A stretch of DNA of 64,000 nucleotides from Pyrus communis (Eukaryota; Streptophyta; Magnoliopsida; Rosales; Rosaceae). The position numbers and the translations under genes were made by a program. Below the pieces are notes generated by a model. It was given only the letters and a program-made list of their open reading frames with translations, did not search any database and was not told where the DNA came from. The stretch spans positions 12,757,724 to 12,821,723 of the forward strand of contig NC_084815.1 of NCBI RefSeq assembly GCF_963583255.1. Reading direction: 5' to 3'. Positions 12,501 to 23,580 of the stretch are shown here, one piece after another (the stretch's first letter is position 1; each line of letters opens with the position of its first letter).

Positions 12501-13576
12501 TATCAGAAGCTGCTGCAGCAGGCTGTGCAACTTTGACTGGTGAGTAGCTGCTACCAGATCAGAGTTTCTTGGTTCTTAACATACCATTGATAGCTGCTTT
12601 TTTATTTTCATTTCTCAGGTCCTTACATAGGGCATTTTTCAATCATGGTACTGGAAATGCAACGGTTAAATCCTCTGTCAGTTCTGCAGGTGTGAAGAAC
12701 CTCTATCCTCTGTCCTTCAAAGTATCACTTGTTGAGACTCTTCATACCTCCAAATTATGTTGCTTTTTCAGAAATTTGACTCAATATATAGTGATTTATA
12801 TAGGGTGGTGCTATCCACACACCTATTCTTACCTCTCACACACCCCTCCTCAATTTCCGGCCGTTGGATCGACTGAACTGAAGAAGATCAATTGACCAAA
12901 ATTAACAAGATGTGAGAAGTAAAAAGGGGTGTGTGATTCGTGAATAGCATTACTCTTTATTTATCCTTTTCTGGTTTTAATTTTCTTTTACATCAGAAAT
13001 CTGCCTTTTTATTCAGTAGACTTGAATTGAAATATCGGATGTAGATAGGAAATTCATTAAATGTTATGTGTAACCTGTACTCTCTGTTCAGCTGTTTGGG
13101 CAAAGCTTTTAGGCTTCGTTCAGTTTAATCATATGTATGTACACGTGTTAGCTTCATTTGTTGCTTTAGTTGCTACTTTTAGTCTCTGTAAATAAGTCAT
13201 AACATCTGCACCGAGCCTGCTTTTTGGGTGGGAAGACGGCCTTTGCACGGTAGTACTGGCTGTCTGGATTGTGGATAATTTCTACTTAGGAATAACTACC
13301 TGAACCTGTGATTTCATTAATATTTGTTCTGTCTGCTTATAAGAAAATAAAAAATAAAAATCTGTGTAATTTCTGCAGCTTTTTATGTTAATGGTCTTGC
13401 AGGTTGGGGGAAAATTAGAACTTGAAGAAGCTCTTAGAAAGCTGTTTGGTGATGTCAAAGTTCTAGAAGCACATTGTGCTGCAGCAAAACAAGTGTATCA
13501 TACCCTATCAAGTGGTGTGGTTCAAAACGTTTGGAATCTATTAGATATTCAGATTCTCCAACGAGCTTTGAGCTAA
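9565..13576 (+). CDS. KDTA: KDTA: 3-deoxy-D-manno-octulosonic acid (Kdo) transferase, intact copy
   Basis: Twelve exons join in frame to 442 codons plus stop: 9565-9763, 9935-10028, 10107-10149, 10532-10654, 10910-11029, 11106-11184, 11357-11473, 11911-12008, 12178-12268, 12420-12539, 12619-12689, 13403-13576. All introns are GT-AG. The protein matches plant WaaA/KdtA (GT30), about the length of Arabidopsis KDTA. Visible landmarks are FHAVSLGEG (Glu68, equivalent to the catalytic Glu of the bacterial family), LESELWPN (137-144), NAR (160-162), PRHPHHG (280-286) and GGSF...GHNISEA (337-352). The family transfers Kdo from CMP-Kdo to a lipid A precursor; plant KDTA acts in mitochondria in a lipid A-like pathway (known). 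The start MAATKSK was chosen because it directly precedes the conserved N terminus, although the frame is open upstream to 9364. Intron 11 holds a MITE. Confidence 0.95.
12802..12956. mobile_element. MITE in KDTA intron 11 (copy 1)
   Basis: The left end AGGGTGGTGCTATCCACACACC pairs, as an imperfect inverted repeat, with the right end whose reverse complement reads AGAGTAATGCTATTCACGAA then TCACACACC. Length is about 155 bp. The target duplication is unclear. It lies wholly inside the intron and does not alter the splice sites. Family unassigned. Confidence 0.5.
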
Positions 13577-14078
13577 AAAGTAAAAGATCATCATACAACA
13601 ACAGAAATGTAGGGTAAAGTTACCACTCCCCTTAGCATCAGAGTATTTTATGCTTATAGTCAATTAGCATGTCCTAGATTAGTAATTTAGTTAACCTGGG
13701 TTTGAGCGTTGTGTTGTTTGTAAAATGTATTCTTCCAAACGACAGCTGATTTTGAGCGTCATGTTGTTTGTAATTACTATCATCGGGTATAGTATTTAAA
13801 ATAACTTTTACCCTTCGAGAAAGGTGAAAAAGCGCTTTGGCAACAATATGTTTTCTTTTATTAAATCCTATGATGTGCCTTGATGTCTAATTTCTGTACA
13901 AGATACAGATACTTTGCAAGGATAAATGTTAAACCTCATACTGCTTATTCCCTATACACAAGAGATTGCATCTTCACCTGTAACTAAATGAAAACACCAG
14001 TATAATGTATATATTTTCAGCAAGAGTCTTTTAAAATGCTTAATGCACTTCTTTGATTCAGCACCTTTGTGTCTACTG
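13577..14078 (+). other. KDTA 3' region
   Basis: Probable 3' untranslated and downstream DNA. It contains a repeated phrase with TTTGAGCGT and GTTGTTTGTAA at about 13702 and 13751. No separate gene is seen. Confidence 0.4.
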
Positions 14079-14500
14079 CTAGCTTGACATAATGGTATTT
14101 CTAGGAAAATAGAAATAATAGCAATCGCAGATAACTGTTGCTGCTGCTTCCACCACTGCTACAATAATCTCTATGCAGCGTGATGAACTTCTCAGAAAGC
14201 CATGAAGGGGGCAAGAGAATTGATGGCTGCTCGTTCCAACTCCAAGAGAGTGAAGTTTATTTTCAAACAGAAACTCGTCACATGGCATAGCTGAAGGGCC
14301 AGAGCTACCATGACCGTACTCTTCGTATTCTTGGTCTAGCAGCTGCTGTAGAACCGGGTGATTCAGGAAATCCACTCTTTCAACAAACCTTCATCTAGCT
14401 TCCCCTACTACTACAGCCAAGTGACCAGGAGGGGCATCCCAGGGTGGCTTCTTTTCACCAACTCCGGCAAGCCTCAGCTTCACATGCAACCATTCTTTTT
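14079..14500 (-). pseudogene. SAUR-like auxin-responsive gene relic (copy 1)
   Basis: Minus-strand translation gives KKPPWDAPPGHLAVVVGEAR, a TGA stop (14394-14392), then RFVERVDFLNHPVLQQLL, a YEEYGHGSSGPSAMPCDEF segment and LFENKLHSLG. This is the SAUR core order: P.GH.AV.VG, RF, YLNHP...LL..A.EE.G, GP..IPC...F. SAURs are small intronless auxin-responsive proteins, several of which inhibit PP2C.D phosphatases (known). The in-frame stop in the middle of the domain and the lack of a convincing upstream ATG mark a pseudogene. It lies tail-to-tail with KDTA, about 0.5 kb downstream. Confidence 0.75.
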
Positions 14501-17303
14501 CAGCTTCCAATGTTGCAGATCATGCCTTGTCTAGATTATTGCTACATGGGAGGACCCATATCATTGTGAAGTGACAACTCAGACATTCTTGGTAAGGGTT
14601 GTTCAAGGTGGACATGGGTATTTATTCTTGGGGCTCCCCGGTTTTCGCTTCAACAATTTATTCATTTACCGTGCAAAGGCCTAAGGGAAAACACAATAAG
14701 GTAAAGTATCTTATAACTGCTAATTGCATGATATAAAGATAATATCGAGTGAAACATGTCAAGTGATTTGGGTTTTCTGTTGTTAGATTTCCTGCATTAC
14801 CACCTTTGCTTAGTTTTTTACTGGGACAAAAGTGAAACCCTGATAACTTGATATGATTGACGTTATCACATCCTAACTTCTTTGTCCATAACACTTTTTG
14901 CTAATATGGCAAGCAGTTGGCAGAATTGTAGTACTTCTTTACCTTTTTTTGGTGACTCAATTGTAGAGAACTTGAAATGCAAGGGATCTCTGCATTTGGA
15001 TGAAATTGAATCCTTAAGATAGGACAGAATTCTGGCTAGCATGTGTCGGTTGGGGAGTCCTTGGGACCATGATCTTATTTTCATGGGCTCTCACGGAGGA
15101 GGATTCTCTCCTCTCCTATTCCCATGCACGCATCACATGCATTGGTGGGTGGACATATTCTTCACACCACATACGTATGTAGGAGTCTCTGTTGTATTGT
15201 CAAATTTTTCATGCTTTTGCGTATGTGACATGTCCTCTTTTGGGGTGGCAACCCGGGGGTTTGGGTGCCGGTGTTTTATAGTAGAACAATGTATGACAAG
15301 TTGTAAAGAATTTAAAGAGTTACATATTTTTCTTTCATGAATTCATGCTGTTTGCTCTAGGTTATTTAGGCTTTGTTATGGTTATTTAGAAACAAACTAG
15401 CAAAGGGGATATTCTCTAAACCCTATGTTTGGACAAGGAACTTTCAAGGTCTCAAGAAACTTTAAACTCGATTGTTAAAAATGCATTAGGAGAACAATAC
15501 CAGTGAACTATTCAAACCCTACAATGTTATTACTAAAACACTATAAATGCACTACAAAACACTAAACAAGTACTTTTAAATAACACATTGCACTCAAATG
15601 TGTCACAGTTAGTTATTTTCGAATTCTCTATCTAATTTCTGTGGTGCATTCCGAATAAAGTTGGGCTAAGTTCCATGGATTTTAAAGTCCCGCGTTCAAA
15701 CACACCATAACGGCAACGTTGGTGTTCAGGATTGGATTTAATAGCTCACTAGATTCAAAATATGTTGGAAATAAGAAATGAAAGTCAACTTCTACATTAT
15801 GTCTAGTTAAAGAAGCTAGATGGATTAATCACTGTATCACCATCTTATAACTAATACATAGTCTCCCTTCAATTTGGACAAATTTAGAGTAGGCCTTCAT
15901 TTCTTACTTCAACATACTTTGAATTTGGCATGTTATCCAATCAATTCTAGGAACTGAAGGTGGCCTAAATTTGATGCTCTTGAACAATTATTTTTTTTGC
16001 TTCCATGTTACGTGACAGGTTGAGAGATAAGTAACATTCATTTAAAAATTTGTGTTGCATACAAAATTCTAGTTATAACTAAAAGATTGTCGTACATGAT
16101 ATGTTTTAACTGAACAACGGTTCTCATACTCAACTTACTACTTGGCAGGAAAGTCTTAACAAATTTCTTTTCCTTCCATTAGAGATCCAAACATGTGCAA
16201 AGCATAAATAGTTTGGAAAGTTAAAAGGTGGATATAATAAGTACTAATTTATTTTTTATCAAATGATAGATTTTGTCAGATTAGATATTAGATTAGCCAC
16301 TGATAGGGTTCGATCCATACCGTCATGCAAGGGCTCAACTCCTTTTTACCACTGTGGTAAATGGCCACTTGTAATATAATGAGTACTTGATTTCATGGAT
16401 CAACAACTTGTAGGCAGCTTTTCATCAAGAAGAACCTGAAAGAATTACAGATTAGTCCTTAATTTAGTACCTTTATCTAATCTGCTTTTTGATTACCATA
16501 TCCAGGTTAGTCTAAATTTAATTTGTTGGTTTGGTCCAAACTCTTAATGCTTCAAAACTAAGGGCAATAAACAAGCAAGCAACAATTAAACTGATAATGT
16601 CCCTACCAACCCTGAGACAGTTGACAAAGAACACATTCTGTATTTTGGAAGAGCAACTTGTATGCTACAGGTACATCGTCATGGTCGCGTCGTATCAATG
16701 ATACAAGAATACGTGAAGAAAAATTAATACATAACATTGTATTATTAGCATGGGACGCTATTGTGACGGTATATCATTGCCATATAAATCCTTGTCCTTA
16801 TTTGTACCAAATAGAAAGGAACATGGTCATTATGCAAACTTATAGAGAGTAATGTCTTTTCTTTGTTCCCTCTAGTTTTCCATCAATTGGGACATGGAAG
16901 CTTGACTTCTCTAGTTTTCCATCAATAGGTCATTTGGAATAAGATAAAGTAATATTTTAACATAAAAGATGAAATTTGAAGAGTTGGTTGAAGAGTGGAT
17001 TGAAATGACAAATTTTAAAGGGACAATACTTGGTAATCACCAAGGAGTACCCAATATACTAACTTTGTTATGTGGAACAATTATAAAATGACATGTGTCC
17101 TTTTAACTCACAAACAACTTAACTTAAACTAGTTGCCAAAGATTCACTACTCTAATATATATCCAAACACCCTTCCTCTCCCTCATTGCCCAACCTTCCA
17201 TCTCTAGCGAACTACACTCACTATTCTAATATCCAAACACCATTCACTATTGGATACTCGAAGAGTGAAGGTTTGGCTACCAATTTTAGGGCTAGTTTGA
17301 TAT
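14501..17303. other. Non-coding, no gene recognised
   Basis: Several short frames exist (for example 15041-15340 plus and 15084-14866 minus), but none resembles a known protein and none has exon-like structure. The region recurs at about 56680-59481 with similar divergence to other non-coding DNA. No element boundaries were found. Confidence 0.5.
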
Positions 17304-17890
17304 TGTGGGAACATGATTTTCTAGGCCTATGCACGGGGAAAGAATGATCGGAATGCCCGAAGCCCATGGAATGTAGTCTCGTGGGATAAGCTTAGGCCTA
17401 CTAAAGATATTATTTGTCTTCCAAGTAAGAAAACCCTAATTAAAGTCAAATTAGGATATCTTTGAGATTAGACAATGTAATCATAATTCTAGGAAGATTG
17501 GGTATCTTATCCTAGATTTCCTCCTAGATAGTCTCCCAATTTGATAAAGATCACTTTTCCTACAAGAACTCTCAAGATCCCTATAAATATACTAGCCTGA
17601 GTATTTATTAGGAGGACATCGACATCCATCTCTATCTCTAGGGCCAATCAATCTATCTCTTTCCTTTTTTCTGACTTATCTCTAAGTCTATTATTCTCTA
17701 CAAGACACATATTCTCTTTGTGCTTAACAAAGGCCCTTACACCACCATCAATGCATAGACACATCCATAGAGAACTCATCTCCCTAACGCCCCATCATAG
17801 GCTATTCGTCAAGGATGGTTCATACCATTCTTTCTTAGAACTACACCGGTGGTTTGATTTTCAAAAGAAGGCACAGCCCGCAACTTTCCT
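17304..17890 (+). mobile_element. LTR-like segment with TATA box (copy 1)
   Basis: Begins TGTGGGAACATGATTTTC, contains a TATA-like CTATAAATATAC near 17580 followed by a CT-rich leader-like stretch (17620-17700), and fades near 17890. This layout resembles an LTR with a promoter. No partner LTR, primer-binding site or target duplication was found, so it may be a solo or truncated LTR. Confidence 0.3.
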
Positions 17891-18766
17891 AGATTGACGT
17901 TTTTTTACGTTTTGGATATTTTGAAGGTCAAGATGGCATATTTCAAGCGGACCAACACGAAAGCAAAGGCAGGTTTTGTTCCATGCGCATCAGGAAGTAA
18001 AGGCAGGTTTGGTTTCGTGCGGACCAACACCTCTTCATAAGTTTGACTCATAAACTTCTCATCTAAAGTCTACATGTAACTCAGTTCGAGTCCATCAGCA
18101 CTCGTACTGGGGCAAGTCATCACGCAAAACTCTAGACGCAATGTAATCGTGCCTAAAGCCCAATTTGCACACTTAAATGATTTTCAACGAAAAATTGACT
18201 TCCTAGATGAATTTTGATACAAGTTAAGTTGGATATGAAAGCTAAGATGCCTAAGATCACTGTACCAAAATTTTTGCAAATCCAATATTTTCATTTTTGG
18301 GTACGAAGATACTCGAAGCTTCATTCCCGTCAGAACTAAGCAGCTATGGGAAAATGAAGATTTCAAGGCCTTACCAATTTTTCCAAGTCACATGTCATAT
18401 ATTCCTGGAAGTATAGGAAGCGGAGCTACAATGTTCTTATTTTTCTCAAATTTTTCCAGAAGAAAGAATGATCTCAAATCTAGCACACAAAAAGCTGAAT
18501 AGAAAGCTAGCACAAGCAATGTGTCTCAGCAGCACAAGCAACTTCCTAGATTAATCTGTACCTGTTTGGAGCAAACTGGGTTTCGTGCCATACATCATGG
18601 CAAAGATACGGAAGTTAGCTTTTTGAAGAATTTTGTGAAACTAAATCTTGTATTATGTGGAAGACATTATTCCCGTTTTACCACTCATAGCACAGGCTTG
18701 ACTTTTCTTTGAATTTTGAAGTTCTTCCCATGAACTCATATAAAATGACATACAACATGCCGCAAT

Positions 18767-18865
18767 GACCAACGACTTCAGGATGCAAACAGTCATGATC
18801 AAGTCAACAGTTAACCTAAGGGTTTCAACAAGTTCAGGATGCAAACAGTCATGATCAAGTCCGCT
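18767..18865. repeat. Short direct repeat around GCAAACAGTCATGATCAAGT
   Basis: The words CAGGATGCAAACAGTCATGA and TCAAGTC occur twice about 60 bp apart. The same pair is at about 60945-61043 in copy 2. Confidence 0.7.
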
Positions 18866-20140
18866 GTGATGAGCTAAAACCAAAGATCAACAGCAAAGCA
18901 TTGTGTGACAACTCCACACTTGTCCTCCTCCACCACTAGCTTGTATTGAAGGCCCATCCGACGGGTGAACGATCTTGGTCCAAACCATGGTTGCGCTCCA
19001 AGATATAAGTACTTTTGTTTCTGCAACTATATTCTTCAAATGGGATTCCACCTCAGTCTTGGCAGGTAATTCAGCTTGTGTGGCTTCAACTTTTGTTTCT
19101 GTAATAATAGCCTTCATAGGTGATTCACCTTTAGGCTTCTCCTTTTCTTTTTCAATGACGGGGTCCAAAGTTGTTTCTTATGATGGCATGATCGAAGGAC
19201 TTTCACTATCACTCACTACAAACTTGTTTTTTATTTTCTTTTTTTTAGTAGGCCATAGTCGAATCCTGGATCAAGCATCTGTTTCCAGTCATCCCTTGCA
19301 TGTACATTCCAAATGATTGTTCTCGTCGGTACCTTTTCCTCAATGACATATTGTTTTCCTTTATTGTCATCCTTTTTATCATCCTCCGCAGTTGCTGTCT
19401 TCATCTTAACTTTCATTTCAACCACATTTGGAATTGATGAGGGTTCTTTCCTATCATTCAAGTCTTTTGGAAGTTATTGCCAAAAGCATTCAAATATGAA
19501 ATTGGTGAGGGTTCCATTTTAGCCACATTTGAATGACTTTATTCTAAATCATTCAGATAATCATTGGTTTTTAGAGAATTTACGCTGTTCTTTGTTTGCA
19601 TCTTTAACATTTCAACATTCTGTGCATTGTTATCCTTCCACTGAATCTCTACTTTTTGTAGAAGCTTTTCAATTTCATTGTTAAGCATTTTATTTGTTTG
19701 ACCAAATATCAAGCACTCTCTGTTTAATGTGTTATCATCTCACTGAAGGTTAGGTACCTCTTCTTAGCAATGCTCCTAGCATTCTTGAACTCATCAAATA
19801 GCTCTTCACTTATAATTGTATCCATGCTGATTATGTGTTTTTGGATGGTGGCATCCAGCTTGATCATTTCCTCACTGAACAGTTGGTCAAATCCTGTTTG
19901 GGCTTCATTTATGTTGATTCTAAAGTTCATCAATTTGCTGCCCGTTCTTGTTCAGATTTCGTTCAACCTCTGTTGTGTCTTCTTAGTTTGGTTCATCTTG
20001 CTTTTCGAAATAATCCTCCACTTATCAGTTTCAGCATTATTTTGTTGCCCATTATTATTCACATTTTGATCAATTTATGTTGTGTCTCCTCTGTTTTGTT
20101 CATGTTGCTCTTCAAAATCATCTTCCAATTTATCAGTTTT

Positions 20141-20424
20141 TGTGACATCCCACATCACCCAAGGGAGTGATCCTTAAATGTATATTCTCATCCCTACCTA
20201 GCACGAGGCCTTTTGGGAGCTCACTGGCTTCGGGTTCCGTAGGAACTCCGAAGTTAAGCGAGAAGGGGGCTATAGCAATCCCATGATGGGTGACCCACTG
20301 GGAAGTTGCTCGTGAGTTCCCAAAAACAAAACCGTGAGGGAATGGTAAGCCCAAAGCGGACAATATCGTGCTACGGTGGTGGAGCGGGCCCGGGAAGTGG
20401 TCCGTCCCGGGCCGGGATGTGACA
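20141..20424 (+). mobile_element. Cassandra TRIM solo LTR (5S rRNA-like), copy 1 only
   Basis: A 284-bp insert starting TGTGACATCCC and ending GGGATGTGACA, flanked by the 5-bp duplication GTTTT (20136-20140, 20425-20429). Copy 2 at 62314-62318 has a single GTTTT and no insert, an exact empty site. The insert matches the LTRs of the complete element at 31366-32003. It carries 5S rRNA-like sequence on the plus strand: AACTCCGAAGTTAAGCG, then GATGGGTGACCCACTGGGAA and TTGCTCGTG. 5S-bearing LTRs define Cassandra retrotransposons (established). A single LTR with a target duplication indicates LTR-LTR recombination after insertion. Confidence 0.93.
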
Positions 20425-20569
20425 GTTTTAGTGTTAGTTTTCTTCTTTTTGTTTGCATTTTTTTTTTTGCCATCTTCCCTTTGATGATTGTTCTTGTTGC
20501 TGAGCATAAGGAACTTCAGAACCAATCTGCACATAGTAACATTAGACATTGTCAATTTGCATAAAAATG

Positions 20570-20925
20570 TCCAACACTTTTTCTGAAAGTTGACCACACT
20601 ATTTATGAAACTTAACTAAATTAAGCCACATTGTTTCTGGAACTACATTAATATAACCCACTCTATTTCTGAAAATGGATCAAAATAATGCACACTTTTT
20701 ATGAAACTAGATGAAATTAACCAACACTATTTATGAGACTGAACCAAAATTACTTAAACTATTTCTGAAATAGCCACACAATTTATGACATTAACCAACA
20801 CTATTTATGAAATAGCCACACTATTTCTGGAACTACAACAAAATTACTTAAACTATTTTTGAAACTGAAACACAATAAGCCGCAACATTTTACGAAAGTG
20901 AACACAACACACAATTAATGAACAA
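20570..20925. repeat. Degenerate minisatellite, ~36-40-bp unit
   Basis: Repeated phrases CACACTATTTATGAAACTGA, ACCAAAATAACC and TATTTCTGGAACTACAACAAA alternate with many substitutions. The same array is at 62470-62815 in copy 2, further traces lie at 21240-21320, and a larger array is at 23580-24835. Confidence 0.8.
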
Positions 20926-22374
20926 TTTTTTTTATAGAATTAGTTAACTGCTTATAGATGTTATTGGTCATATGTGATAGTTTTTTGTTTGGAAATTGTT
21001 TGGTACCTCTTGTGGTATGTGTTCTTTGTTTGGTTCATCTTCCTTGTTTGATTCATCATCTTTAGTATCTGCTTGCTTCCTTTTATTGGCTTTATTTTTT
21101 TGTCATTGGTTCTTCAAAGGCTCTAGATGCGGTTGATCAGAAGGAATAACATCTTTAATCTGGACACAGTCATATTAGATAGTTGGCATTTCATATGCTA
21201 AATGTCATTATTTTTGTGTTGGAAAATAGGTTCAAAGTTTGATAAATATGGACTACTTCTAGAACTGCAATTTGAAACTATTTCTGGATTTCCAGTACGA
21301 TAATACTTCTAAAACTGTAAAGTCTAATTATTGTGCAATGTAGAGTGAAATATATTGATTATTGGTGATTACCTTAATTTTTTTTTTCACTTGGACATCC
21401 TTGATTGCTTTATATATCATCCTCGTGTTTCAGCTTGTGATTGCTAGAATCATGTTTTCTCGTCCTTCTATTATCTTCACTAGATTTGGGCGAAGTCATA
21501 TCCAGTACAGTATGAATTAAGGAAGTGAAGTTAGTTTTGTGAAGTTTGTAAGAAACAATTCATGTTCTTTCATACTACTATTTTGATTACTTACCAAAAC
21601 AGAAGTCCAGCCACTTATTGTCGGTTCTTCTCCTCCCTTCTTCTTTTTTTGTTTGTGCTTTGTCAAGCAGCTTGAATAGATAGTCTCTTACTCCTTTTGC
21701 CAAGTTGTAATTATTTATCTCCTCCATGTTCCCACAGATTTTCAAAAAACTCCGTGTGATGTAAGTTCCAGAGTTTGTAAATAGGAGTGACTGAATACAG
21801 TGTGCGCATATAAGTGCAGTGGTATCTTTTGCACCCTTAGGTGTTCGGTCTTGGAGTGATTTCTCGTAGGCCTCCGTAAGATGTTTCTTTATTACGATCT
21901 TTGTATCTTTGAAGTATTTGGTGATGGGGTGGTTGTCCTTGCCAAATTTGGTGGATTTGTCAATATTCGGCAAATCAACTCCTTCGTTGTTCGATCCGAA
22001 GATTTGAACAACATCATCGCTGGAAATCCCTCTTGTTCATGATGTCCAAATTTGAACTTTGGGTTTTTGGGGTTTTAGCATTAAATGATTTTGACCAAGT
22101 CCATGTCAGACTTCTTCTTCCTTTCTGACGTAATCAAGGTCATGTCCATGTACGTCGTCAGTCCACTCCAAAATGGTGTCTTTGCTAGTTCGTCACCAAC
22201 ATCTTGACGTTTTTGTAGCATAGGCTTGTATACTTCTATTAAGTACTAGGTTTATTGTTTGGCTTCCCTTGTCAAAATTTGTAAATGCTACCACACATGC
22301 TCATAATTTAGAGTTAAGGTACAATGCTGATCTGGAATTACTACTGGGATTGAACTTGTCAAAGAATCAGCCAT

Positions 22375-23580
22375 CTTCACTACAAAAGGTTTGAATTATA
22401 CATTTGCATATACATGTTAAGCTTATTTTTCCAGATTCCTTTTGTTTAGTGTAGTTGTCTAGTTAGAAATTCCTTATGTTGTCTAGTTGTGTAGGCAAAC
22501 AAATCAAGACAACCCATATAGGCCAATTGAATCCTTTTCTCGTGCGTGGATCTCTCACCCTTGATTTGGAAAGGTCTCTTTGCTTGTGACATGTGTCTCC
22601 TTGTTCCCCTTGTTTGAAACATCCATCTCTCCCATTAAAAGGGTTTTCAAGGATTCATTTGTTCTTGGCTAGGTTATTCACATTTCAGAAAAAAAAGTGC
22701 ATTTAGTTTAGAGCTACCCAATCACTACATATTAGTGTTGCATTGTATTCATGGTTTTGTATTAAGTTCTTGGTCTAAACCTTTAGTTTCATATCCTTCA
22801 TAGACCAATCCTCTCGGATTCATGTTAGGTTCTTCTTCAACCATTTGACTGGAGTACTTGACTAGTCATATGAATCCAGATCTCATAAGCATATCATAAC
22901 ATCATATTACTGATCATGTTGATCTCGGTGTCACAAGGTGACGAGCTCAGAAGGAGTTGCCACTTTGTGAAGACCGAATGAATCCATCTTGTGTAAGGCA
23001 AGGTTGCACAAAGGTAAAGCTGCTCCATTGATAGGGATCTAGGAATTGAGCTTGTGTGGTCTTTGTATGAACCTTTGTTTACACTCGGGGATTGGACTAA
23101 ATGGGAGTCCTTGGTTTTTTAACCCAAATGTGGGTTTTTCCAGCAAAAAACTTCCTTATGTTCAATACTTTACAAAGCTCCCTTTATCACCTTTGTTGGA
23201 GTTAAATATTTTAGGGTTTGCTATTATTGTCACTTTTTTAACCAAGTGAATTTAACTTAAGTACTAAGACTAAAACTTATCTGAAGTTCACTTTGTTAAG
23301 TTTTAACCTTTTAAGTTTGTTTGGTTTATATACTTGTGGGCTTCTAACAATTTATACTCAGTTGACTAGTATGGTTGACTAGTCAATACAGTTGGTTTTA
23401 AGTTTTTTTTTTTTTTTTTTTAAGAGGGCATTCCACCTAGTACCAATTTCAACTTACATTGCACCTGCAAACCCGATCATGTTGCATCTATACTAGAGGT
23501 ATTCCTTCTTCTTTTTAACTTCTTTTTTCTTAGTTGTACTCTTCTAAGTGTTTTTGTTTTTTCCATCTGCAACAATGAAA
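22375..23580. other. Non-coding; no gene recognised
   Basis: AT-rich with short frames only. A T run of about 20 lies at 23404-23422. No terminal repeats or conserved protein patterns were seen. Confidence 0.5.

Larger units (their letters stand above)
1..22104. repeat. Large direct repeat, copy 1 (left end outside window)
   Basis: This stretch is repeated in the same order and orientation at 40412-64000. Anchors: base 1 matches 40412, KDTA start 9565 matches 51701, KDTA stop 13576 matches 55755, and 22104 matches the last base of the window. KDTA exons are almost identical between copies and flanks differ by scattered single bases, microsatellite lengths and a few clean insertions. Copy 1 specifically has a 284-bp Cassandra solo LTR (20141-20424) and about 200 bp more minisatellite. 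It lacks a 1.8-kb solo LTR, about 96 bp near 1167, and about 44 bp in KDTA intron 11. The unit is at least 22.1 kb. Copy 1 continues past 22104 but its partner is beyond the window. Confidence 0.97.
18887..22374 (-). pseudogene. Broken transposon-type protein gene with charged coiled-coil-like region (copy 1)
   Basis: Minus-strand reading begins at an ATG at 22374 (MADSLTSS) and is soon broken by stops. It is clearest at 22040-21587, where DDVVQIFGSNNEGVDLP, a Lys-rich stretch and LICAHCIQSLLFTNSGTYIT can be read. This resembles the N-terminal part of rosid transposon proteins of the plant-mobile-domain or DUF1985/Ulp1 kind. Further along, 20600-19200 encodes Lys/Glu/Gln-rich segments and 19168-18887 a short Pro/Lys/Glu-rich tail. 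A degenerate ~36-40-bp repeat (20570-20920) and a Cassandra solo LTR interrupt the coding segments. No catalytic motif is seen. The family is uncertain; that it is mobile-element derived is the better-supported part. Confidence 0.5.

Noticed and set aside
15041..15340. 99-residue plus-strand frame conserved in copy 2 (57217-57516)
   Set aside because: Conservation reflects the overall high similarity of the copies; no protein family pattern, and an opposite-strand frame overlaps it.
20200..20330. 5S rRNA gene
   Set aside because: The 5S-like sequence sits inside an LTR with TG...CA ends and target duplication, and is diverged from functional 5S; it is Cassandra.
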